Below, one piece after another: positions 1 to 5,492 of a DNA stretch of 13,757 nt. The stretch's first letter is position 1. Every line of letters begins with the position of its first letter. Origin of the DNA: an uncultured Lachnospiraceae bacterium (GTDB lineage: Bacteria > Bacillota > Clostridia > Lachnospirales > Lachnospiraceae); the NCBI GenBank assembly GCA_947174985.1, contig CAMWLB010000046.1, positions 1 to 13,757 on the forward strand, given 5' to 3'. Both the position numbers and the translations under genes were made by a program. The notes below the pieces were generated by a model. The model did not search any database and was not told the origin of the DNA. It saw only the letters and a list, made by a program, of their open reading frames with translations.

Positions 1-255
1 GCACATATGAAGCATCTAAAAAAAGAATACTATGCCGACGGGTGGGAGGATGGAAAAGAAGAAGGAGAAGCTGTGGGGGCAGCATTAAACCTTATCTCCC
101 TTGTGCGAAAATGGATAAAACGTAACTTGCAGGACAAGGAGATTGTTGATTTGACCGAAGAATCATCTGAAGAAATTCTTAAACTGATACAAATTTTAAA
201 AGAACACCCCAATACACAAGACAGGGAAATCCTCAAACTTTGGAAAGCGCTTTAA
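1..255 (+). CDS. C-terminal part of an unrecognised charged protein, possibly an Rpn/PD-(D/E)XK nuclease-type tail (partial)
   Basis: The frame is open to the left edge (Ala-His precede the first ATG at position 7), so this is probably the 3' end of a longer gene, although a complete 82-residue protein starting at that ATG cannot be excluded. The visible part is highly charged. It begins with a Gly/Glu/Lys-rich stretch (GWEDGKEEGE, about residues 12-21 from that ATG) and continues as predicted amphipathic helices to a TAA stop. Similar glycine-charged 'DGxxDGxxEG' tails close many Rpn-family recombination-promoting nuclease / putative transposase proteins of Lachnospiraceae; that likeness is the only basis for the suggested family, and no catalytic residues lie in the window. 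It is convergent with glnN and followed directly by a terminator. Confidence 0.45.
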   Translation, partial: AHMKHLKKEYYADGWEDGKEEGEAVGAALNLISLVRKWIKRNLQDKEIVDLTEESSEEILKLIQILKEHPNTQDREILKLWKAL

Positions 256-261
256 CAGACA

Positions 262-297
262 GAGCCGGAAGCTGCAACCGCTTCCGGCTCCGTTTTT
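262..297 (+). terminator. Rho-independent terminator between the left-edge gene and glnN
   Basis: An 11-bp perfect stem (262-272 pairing with 280-290) with a 7-nt loop is followed by five T residues at 293-297. It starts 7 nt after the stop codon of the left-edge gene and so ends the + strand transcript. The convergent glnN stop is at 301-303, so the same stem may also end the glnN transcript, but on the minus strand the bases after the hairpin are only moderately T-rich. Confidence 0.85.
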
Positions 298-300
298 CTC

Positions 301-2412
301 TTATACTTCAAAGGTCAGTTCACCATAGGTAGGCACCGGCCATACTTCTTTGTCAACGATTCTTTCCAGTTCGTCAATGGGAGCGCGTAACGCGTCCATG
401 GCTTCTTTTACGGTGTCCTTGTAGAAGAACGCCTGCGCTTTTGCCTCCTTCATGGCTGCCGCCTGTGCGGTCACTTTTTCAAGCTGCGCAAGAGCTTCCT
501 TCGCCGCAGTCAGCTTCGCGCATACATCCTGCAGAAGCTCTGCCTGAACGGAAGGCTCCACACCTGCTGCCTTGACAGCAACAACCGTATCCGCCAAAGA
601 CCTGCTGTACTTTACAACAGCGGGAATAAACTGCTTGCTTGCCATGTCAATCATAGTTACCGCTTCTATATTCAAAGTTTTGGCATAGGTTTCGTAGAGA
701 ATCTCCTCACGGGATTCCAGCTCGACCTTTGTAAAAATGCCAAACTTCTCAAACAGCTTCACAGCCTTGTCAGTCGTAATGGTTCCTGCCGCCTCAATCA
801 TGGATTTGATATTGGGCAATCCGCGTCTTTCCGCCTCTTTTACCCACTCGTCCGCATAACCGTCTCCATTGAAAATAATTCTCTGATGCTCCGTCATGTA
901 CTTTTTAATCAAGTCATGAACTGCCATTTCAAAGTCCTCTGCCTTTTCCAGTTCATCCGCCGCTTCACAAAAGGCTTCCGCCACGATGGCATTCAGCGTG
1001 GTGTTAGGGCTTGCAATGGAATCAGAGGAGCCCACCATACGGAACTCAAACTTATTGCCGGTAAATGCAAACGGCGAGGTTCTGTTCCTGTCAGTCGCAT
1101 CCTTCTCCAAATCAGTCAGGGTGGATACGCCGGTCTGCAGCTTTCCTCCCTCAAGACAGTGTGCTGCTTCACCGGTTTCTACAAGCTGTTTTACCACATC
1201 CTCAAGCTGCTCGCCCAAGAATACGGAAATAATAGCAGGCGGCGCCTCGTTTGCACCAAGGCGGTGGTCATTGCCCACATCGGAAGCACTCTGGCGTAAC
1301 AAATCAGCATGTGTATCCACAGCTTTTAAGATACATGCCAGCACCAGAAGGAACTGAATGTTTTCATTCGGCGTATCACCCGGGTCAAGCAGGTTCACGC
1401 CGGTGTCCGTTCCCAGAGACCAGTTGTTGTGCTTACCGGAACCATTCACGCCCGCAAAAGGCTTCTCATGCAGCAGACACGCCATACCGTGGCGGCCCGC
1501 CACCTTTTTCATGGTTTCCATCACAAGCTGATTGTGATCCACCGCAATATTGGCGGTTTCATAGATCGGCGCCAGTTCATGCTGTGCCGGTGCAACCTCG
1601 TTATGCTGTGTCTTTGCAGTCACGCCCAGCTTCCAAAGCTCTATATTCAAATCTTTCATGTACGCACCGATTCTCTCACGGATTGTACCAAAGTAGTGAT
1701 CCTCCAGTTCCTGTCCCTTGGGTGCCGGTGCGCCAAACAAGGTGCGTCCTGAAAAAATCAGGTCCTCACGCTTTAAGTATTTCTCCCTGTCTACCAGAAA
1801 ATATTCCTGCTCCGAACCTACGGAAGCAACTACTTTTGTTGCTTCTGTGTTGCCAAACAGACGGACAATTCGAAGTGCCTGTGTGCTGAGCGCCTCCATG
1901 GAACGCAATAGCGGCGTCTTCTTATCCAACGCTTCCCCTTTGTAGGAACAGAAAGCAGTCGGAATACAGAGAATCACACCTGTTGCATCTTCCTTTAAAA
2001 ACGCAGGCGAGGTAATGTCCCACACTGTGTATCCTCTTGCCTCAAAGGTCGCGCGCAGACCGCCCGAAGGGAAGGAGGAGGCATCCGGCTCTCCCTTAAT
2101 CAGCTCCTTGCCGGAAAATTCCATCAGCATATGTCCCTCTTCGTCGGGATGTGTCACAAAGGAGTCATGCTTCTCAGCCGTAATACCTGTCAATGGCTGG
2201 AACCAGTGCGTGTAATGTGTCGCGCCGTTTTCCACCGCCCAGTCTTTCATTGCCTTTGCCACTACGTCAGCGGTTGCCAATGACAACTCGCCGCCCTGCT
2301 CCATAACCCGCTTCACTTCCTTGAACACGCTTCTGGGAAGGCGTTCTTTCATTTTTCCGACAGTAAATACCTTACTGGCGAACAACTCTTCAACATTTAA
2401 CACTTCACTCAT
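301..2412 (-). CDS. glnN: Glutamine synthetase type III (GSIII)
   Basis: ATP-dependent ligation of ammonium to glutamate to give glutamine, the central step of cytosolic nitrogen assimilation. At 703 residues the protein has the length of the type III family, well above the roughly 440-470 residues of GSI. Visible landmarks include FPSGGLRATFEARGYTVWD at about 114-132, SEQEYF at 200-205 with acidic metal-site candidates, HNEVAPAQHE at 270-279, the ATP/substrate segment NGSGKHNNWS at 323-332, RLGANEAPPA at 384-393, NRTSPFAFTGN at 443-453 and FEFRMVGS at 455-462. A helical C-terminal extension of about 200 residues is typical of GSIII. The ATG is preceded by GGGAG at a 6-nt spacing. The gene stands alone on its transcript with a dedicated promoter and an apparent attenuator in its leader. 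Family assignment is secure; the symbol follows common GSIII usage. Confidence 0.96.
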   Translation of the reverse strand: MSEVLNVEELFASKVFTVGKMKERLPRSVFKEVKRVMEQGGELSLATADVVAKAMKDWAVENGATHYTHWFQPLTGITAEKHDSFVTHPDEEGHMLMEFSGKELIKGEPDASSFPSGGLRATFEARGYTVWDITSPAFLKEDATGVILCIPTAFCSYKGEALDKKTPLLRSMEALSTQALRIVRLFGNTEATKVVASVGSEQEYFLVDREKYLKREDLIFSGRTLFGAPAPKGQELEDHYFGTIRERIGAYMKDLNIELWKLGVTAKTQHNEVAPAQHELAPIYETANIAVDHNQLVMETMKKVAGRHGMACLLHEKPFAGVNGSGKHNNWSLGTDTGVNLLDPGDTPNENIQFLLVLACILKAVDTHADLLRQSASDVGNDHRLGANEAPPAIISVFLGEQLEDVVKQLVETGEAAHCLEGGKLQTGVSTLTDLEKDATDRNRTSPFAFTGNKFEFRMVGSSDSIASPNTTLNAIVAEAFCEAADELEKAEDFEMAVHDLIKKYMTEHQRIIFNGDGYADEWVKEAERRGLPNIKSMIEAAGTITTDKAVKLFEKFGIFTKVELESREEILYETYAKTLNIEAVTMIDMASKQFIPAVVKYSRSLADTVVAVKAAGVEPSVQAELLQDVCAKLTAAKEALAQLEKVTAQAAAMKEAKAQAFFYKDTVKEAMDALRAPIDELERIVDKEVWPVPTYGELTFEV

Positions 2413-2477
2413 ACTTTTCTCCCTTTCCTGCCTTCAGGCTCCCAAACCTTACATCAGCCAAAGTACTCCTTAAACCT

Positions 2478-2508
2478 AAAAAAATGCCCCAAAATAAGCT
2501 TTTGGAAC
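2478..2508 (-). terminator. Intrinsic terminator inside the glnN leader
   Basis: A nine-pair stem (2500-2508 with 2486-2494; seven Watson-Crick and two G-T pairs) with a 5-nt loop at 2495-2499 is followed on the minus strand by one A and seven consecutive T residues. It lies downstream of the glnN promoter and 65 nt upstream of the glnN start codon. It therefore cannot be the terminator of the preceding gene alone and would reduce glnN expression unless prevented from forming. Confidence 0.7.
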
Positions 2509-2552
2509 ACCTTCGTTCAAGATACCTTTATTACGAGACTTCCGTCTCATTT
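2478..2552 (-). promoter_or_regulatory. Attenuator-like leader of glnN: two hairpins and an overlapping terminator
   Basis: Read on the minus strand, the leader holds three structures. Hairpin 1 is a 5-bp stem (2548-2544 with 2539-2535) and GGAA loop, beginning close to the predicted transcription start. Hairpin 2 is a 4-bp stem GAAC/GTTC (2518-2515 with 2508-2505) around a six-base loop GAAGGT. A terminator stem (2508-2500 with 2494-2486, including two G-T pairs) is followed by seven T residues (2484-2478). The 3' arm of hairpin 2 is the 5' arm of the terminator, so the two folds exclude each other. This is the architecture known for leaders controlled by ANTAR-domain antiterminators (NasR, EutV, NitR), several of which act on nitrogen genes. 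The loops here do not show a clear A1/G4 pattern, so the regulator is an inference. Confidence 0.6.
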
Positions 2553-2558
2553 TCTATA

Positions 2559-2587
2559 ACAATACCCTACTTTTTCTTAAATTGCAA
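2559..2587 (-). promoter_or_regulatory. Predicted sigma-A-type promoter of glnN
   Basis: On the minus strand a -35 hexamer TTGCAA (2587-2582) and a -10 hexamer TATTGT (2564-2559) are separated by exactly 17 nt, each matching four of six consensus bases. The sequence upstream is strongly A/T-rich, as an UP element would be. Transcription would start near 2552, just before the first leader hairpin. A one-mismatch match to the GlnR box pattern (TGTNA-N7-TNACA) overlaps the -10 and start region at 2545-2561; that could be chance. Confidence 0.5.
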
Positions 2588-2651
2588 GCCCCAATTTCAA
2601 ATTTAAAGATTTTAGCCAAAAATTTCCCGCAAATAGTCAGTTCCCTGTTCA

Positions 2652-2682
2652 CATTGTACAATGGGGCGGCTCAATGCCGCCC
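2652..2682 (-). repeat. Hairpin plus adjoining 12-bp palindrome after the trhP-like gene
   Basis: A 7-bp GC-rich stem (2664-2670 with 2676-2682, five-base loop) lies 6 nt after the stop codon of the U32 gene. It is directly followed, on the minus strand, by a perfect 12-bp palindrome CATTGTACAATG (2652-2663). The stem could slow or end transcription of the long operon, but no T-run follows, so a classical intrinsic terminator is not supported. The palindrome could be a second small hairpin or a protein site. Confidence 0.4.
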
Positions 2683-2688
2683 TGACAA

Positions 2689-4020
2689 CTATCTCTTTCC
2701 TTCCATGCGCAGCAAATCATACTGCTCCGCCCTGCCGGACAGCAAAAGCCACAATACCTGCTTCGGATGAGGCGCGCTCTCCACCATCTCCCCATCCTCC
2801 GTGTAAATGGCTTTCACCATAGCCGGAATATTTTCGCCCGACGGCTTCATGATTTCAATCGTATCACACAGGCTGAACTTATTGCGCTGGCTGATTCTGG
2901 CAAGCAAAACATCCTGTACTGTTTCCTTCCCGTCCTGCTGCATAACAGCCGTCTTTTCTCCGCCACAGGAAAGCACGGCCGCTCCCCATGGCAGTTCGGA
3001 GGCAAATCGAACCTCCTCCACAATCCCTAGGTAGACGGACTCATTCACATAGGTATTGCTGTCATAAATCTGTGTCGTCTCATCCGGCTTTCCAAAATAA
3101 AAGCCCGTTGTAAACTGGCGGTAGGTACATTTTGCAATTTCTGCCCTGTACCAGTCCATATTGCTCCTGTATTTCTCCTCCGACTCAAAATAATCGTCTA
3201 TCGCTTTTCTGTAGGTTCTCGCCACGGCAGCTACATAGAGCGCCGTTTTCATTCTGCCCTCTATCTTGAAGCTGTCGATTCCCGCCTCCACCATTTCCGG
3301 AATATGTGCAATCATGCACAAATCCTTGGAATTAAAAATATAGGTTCCCCGCTCATTTTCATAGACGGGCAGATACTCTCCCGGGCGCGTCTCCTCCACC
3401 ACTGCGTACTTCCAGCGGCAGGGATGGGTACAAGCTCCCTTATTGGCGTCACGCCCCGTAAAATAGCTGCTTAACAGGCAGCGTCCCGAGTAGGAAATGC
3501 ACATAGCTCCATGGATAAAACTCTCGATTTCCATCTCCTCAGGTATCTGCTTCCTAATTTCCGCAATTTCCCGCAGGGAAAGTTCTCTGGCGGACACCAC
3601 CCTTTTCGCCCCCTGCTCCCACCAGAAGCGGTAGGTAAGATAATTGGTATTATTTGCCTGCGTGGAAATATGCCGCTCTATCTCGGGACAGATTTCCTTC
3701 GCCAGCATATACATGCCCGGATCCGAGATAATCAGCGCATCCGGCTTTTCAGGCTTCATATCGTGAAGTTCGGCAAAATACTGCCTTGCGCCCTCCAAAT
3801 CACCGTTATGCGCCAGAATATTTGCCGTCACATACACCTTGACATTGTGGGCATGGGCAAAGGCAATCCCCTGCGCCATTTCCTCCATGGAAAAATTCTT
3901 CGCCTTGGCGCGAAGACCAAATGCCTCCCCGCCGATATATACCGCGTCAGCTCCAAAGCAGACTGCCGTTTTCAACACCTCCGGACTGCTCGCCGGAATC
4001 AAAAGTTCAGGTTTCTTCAT
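2689..4020 (-). CDS. trhP: U32 peptidase-family protein, probable tRNA U34 hydroxylation protein (TrhP/YrrO-like)
   Basis: Named after collagenase-like U32 peptidases, but the characterised members in this context (B. subtilis YrrN/YrrO, E. coli YegQ/TrhP) take part in prephenate-dependent formation of 5-hydroxyuridine at tRNA position 34. The U32 signature is complete at 166-184: E166, F168, G171, C174, G179, C181 and S184. Further cysteines C197, C201 and C235 complete the set likely to hold an iron-sulfur cluster. The N-terminal part reads like a TIM-barrel (MKKPELLIPASSPEVLKTAV) and a short U32 C-terminal domain ends the 443-residue protein. Its start overlaps the end of the methyltransferase gene by 14 nt and the nearest SD-like sequence (AAAGG) is 11 nt away, so translation is probably coupled. 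The methyltransferase would act on the product. A role as a protease is the less likely alternative. Confidence 0.85.
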   Translation of the reverse strand: MKKPELLIPASSPEVLKTAVCFGADAVYIGGEAFGLRAKAKNFSMEEMAQGIAFAHAHNVKVYVTANILAHNGDLEGARQYFAELHDMKPEKPDALIISDPGMYMLAKEICPEIERHISTQANNTNYLTYRFWWEQGAKRVVSARELSLREIAEIRKQIPEEMEIESFIHGAMCISYSGRCLLSSYFTGRDANKGACTHPCRWKYAVVEETRPGEYLPVYENERGTYIFNSKDLCMIAHIPEMVEAGIDSFKIEGRMKTALYVAAVARTYRKAIDDYFESEEKYRSNMDWYRAEIAKCTYRQFTTGFYFGKPDETTQIYDSNTYVNESVYLGIVEEVRFASELPWGAAVLSCGGEKTAVMQQDGKETVQDVLLARISQRNKFSLCDTIEIMKPSGENIPAMVKAIYTEDGEMVESAPHPKQVLWLLLSGRAEQYDLLRMEGKR

Positions 4021-4726
4021 AAGTATCCATACCTTTCTCTCTGCATCCTGCCTCGTCCGCAGTCTTTTCGCTGCTCGCTTCGCCGTCTGTTTTTGTGCTC
4101 AGCGCAATCCCATCCCCAACCGGCAGAATCACCGTCTCCAATAAACTGTGATGCGTAAGCTCATACAGATAATCCCTCATTCTGGCATGTATCGTCCGGT
4201 TTCTTCTGGTAACCGCAAATCGGGATTCTAATACGTCCCCATCCTGCAGTACATTATCAGAGACAAGCAGCCCCCCAGCCTTTAAAAGCCGCACCGCATC
4301 CGGCAGAAAATGAATATACTGACCCTTGGCAGCATCCATAAAAATAAAATCAAAAGAACCTTCCAGCCCCCTCAGGATATCCGCTGCCTCTCCGGCTAAC
4401 AGGGTAATCCATTTATCCTGTCCCGCTCTTTTGAAATTTTCCAGTGCTTTCGGAATCCGCTTTTCATATTTTTCTATTGTCATGATCTGACAGCCCGCAG
4501 GCGCGTATTCTTTCATCAGAAGCGCTGAAAATCCCACGCCCGTTCCTACCTCCAAAATTTGCGCAGGCTTATGGGCAGCCATCAGAAAACGTAGAAGTTG
4601 CTGCGTTGCCGGACGGATAATGGGAACGCCGTCCGTTTTGGCTTCCCGCTCTATTTCATTCAATAAAGGCGTATTGCCTTTATCAAACGAGTCAATAAAG
4701 GCAACCATTCTTTCATTATTTATCAT
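4007..4726 (-). CDS. trmR: O-methyltransferase, probable tRNA 5-hydroxyuridine methyltransferase (TrmR/YrrM-like)
   Basis: A class I SAM-dependent O-methyltransferase of family 3. B. subtilis TrmR (YrrM) methylates 5-hydroxyuridine at tRNA position 34 to 5-methoxyuridine with the help of Mg2+. The SAM motif LEVGTGVG is at 58-65, and metal-ligand candidates are D131 (in DAAK) and the D157-N158 pair (SDNV). The core is complete by about residue 212. A hydrophilic, acidic tail of about 27 residues follows that TrmR (about 217 residues) lacks; its last codons overlap the trhP-like gene. The ATG start is favoured by the typical opening (MINNERMVAFIDSF), although the upstream AGG is a weak ribosome binding site; the stop codon of the previous gene is 17 nt away. 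The pairing with a U32 gene matches yrrM-yrrN-yrrO. Catechol-type O-methyltransferase activity is the alternative. Confidence 0.87.
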   Translation of the reverse strand: MINNERMVAFIDSFDKGNTPLLNEIEREAKTDGVPIIRPATQQLLRFLMAAHKPAQILEVGTGVGFSALLMKEYAPAGCQIMTIEKYEKRIPKALENFKRAGQDKWITLLAGEAADILRGLEGSFDFIFMDAAKGQYIHFLPDAVRLLKAGGLLVSDNVLQDGDVLESRFAVTRRNRTIHARMRDYLYELTHHSLLETVILPVGDGIALSTKTDGEASSEKTADEAGCREKGMDTYEET

Positions 4727-4743
4727 GTTTATACCTATAATCT

Positions 4744-5139
4744 CTAATTTCCGGTATCTCCTGCCGCTTCATCAGGCTCCTGAGCGGACATAACCTCCAT
4801 CATCTCCTCCATGGTCATGGAAGTATTCAGCGTATAAGTTCCCGCCCGCAGCTTATCTTTATAATGGGAAAGCAGATTCTGCACATAAAACAGCTTTGCA
4901 TCCCTGATAAGACCTTTGGCCTCCAGAATTTCTCCTATCTGAAGCACACTCTTACCCATTGTAATCTCTACATTTACATCCATACCGGGTTTTTCTGCAA
5001 CCGGCGGCTCCTGAAACACACGGTAGCCATAATCATATGCCGTAATCGCGCCCTTATAGACAACTACAATTACAAGCACCGCGACTGCCACCTTAAATAT
5101 CATGCCGAGGACAGCCAATATCATCTGTTTGGTATTCAT
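4744..5139 (-). CDS. MltG/YceG-like membrane protein lacking the catalytic domain
   Basis: A 131-residue protein with one hydrophobic segment at about 6-28 and a short linker. A domain at about 55-118 reads like the LysM-like N-terminal part of MltG: a 'GKSVLQIGEILEAKGLI' segment followed by 'LRAGTYTL' and a helix with EEMMEVM. Full MltG (about 330-380 residues) continues into a lytic transglycosylase domain with a catalytic glutamate; here the reading frame stops after an acidic tail and no such domain follows in any frame, because the next gene begins 17 nt later. It has a good ribosome binding site (AAGGAGG, 7 nt before ATG) and occupies the position of yrrL (mltG) beside trmR in B. subtilis. 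It may bind or position cell-wall enzymes at the membrane without cutting; function is unknown. Confidence 0.7.
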   Translation of the reverse strand: MNTKQMILAVLGMIFKVAVAVLVIVVVYKGAITAYDYGYRVFQEPPVAEKPGMDVNVEITMGKSVLQIGEILEAKGLIRDAKLFYVQNLLSHYKDKLRAGTYTLNTSMTMEEMMEVMSAQEPDEAAGDTGN

Positions 5140-5158
5140 ACCGATACCTCCTTACCGC

Positions 5159-5485
5159 CTACTCAAAATCGAGAGCTTCCGTTATTCTGATGTTCACGGA
5201 CTGCATCATTCTGCAAAAGTCCAACTCTGCCTCAAGAAAATCCGCCACTATCGGATTTTCCCTAAACTTCTCATTCTCCTGCTCAAACTCTTCAATCTTA
5301 TGAAACAGTTCTTCATCATTGGTCATGCTCTGCAGATGGTAATTTTTGAGCCGGTATTCTGTTACCTGTCTTTTCAGCTCCGGAAAACGGTTTATTTTTT
5401 CCTTTTGCCTCTGGTACTCCAAATATTGTCCGGACTCTCTGATTGCCGCAATTAACTCTGCAACAGCATTGTCTATTTTTGACAT
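5159..5485 (-). CDS. YlbF/YmcA (Com_YlbF, DUF964) family protein
   Basis: A 108-residue, all-helical, highly charged protein with the family's pattern: an N-terminal helix (AVAELIAAIRESGQYLEYQ), the 'FPELKRQVTEYR' helix at about 34-45, and a C-terminal helix after ENPIVADFLEAE. In B. subtilis the related YlbF and YmcA form a complex with YaaT that steers RNase Y and affects competence, sporulation and biofilm formation. There is no enzyme motif. It lies 7 nt after the RNase J stop, with AAGGA as ribosome binding site, so it is co-expressed with RNase J. A role as an RNase partner is inferred from the family and this neighbour. Confidence 0.8.
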   Translation of the reverse strand: MSKIDNAVAELIAAIRESGQYLEYQRQKEKINRFPELKRQVTEYRLKNYHLQSMTNDEELFHKIEEFEQENEKFRENPIVADFLEAELDFCRMMQSVNIRITEALDFE

Positions 5486-5492
5486 ATTATCC

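Noticed and set aside
1251..1889. Open reading frame of 212 codons on the + strand inside glnN
   Set aside because: Antisense to conserved glutamine synthetase motifs, no ribosome binding site or domain recognised.
2440..2475. AAGGAG followed by ATG-TAA (start-stop) in the glnN leader, and an overlapping TTG frame of 18 codons
   Set aside because: Too short and poorly spaced to be credible as a regulatory leader peptide; probably chance.
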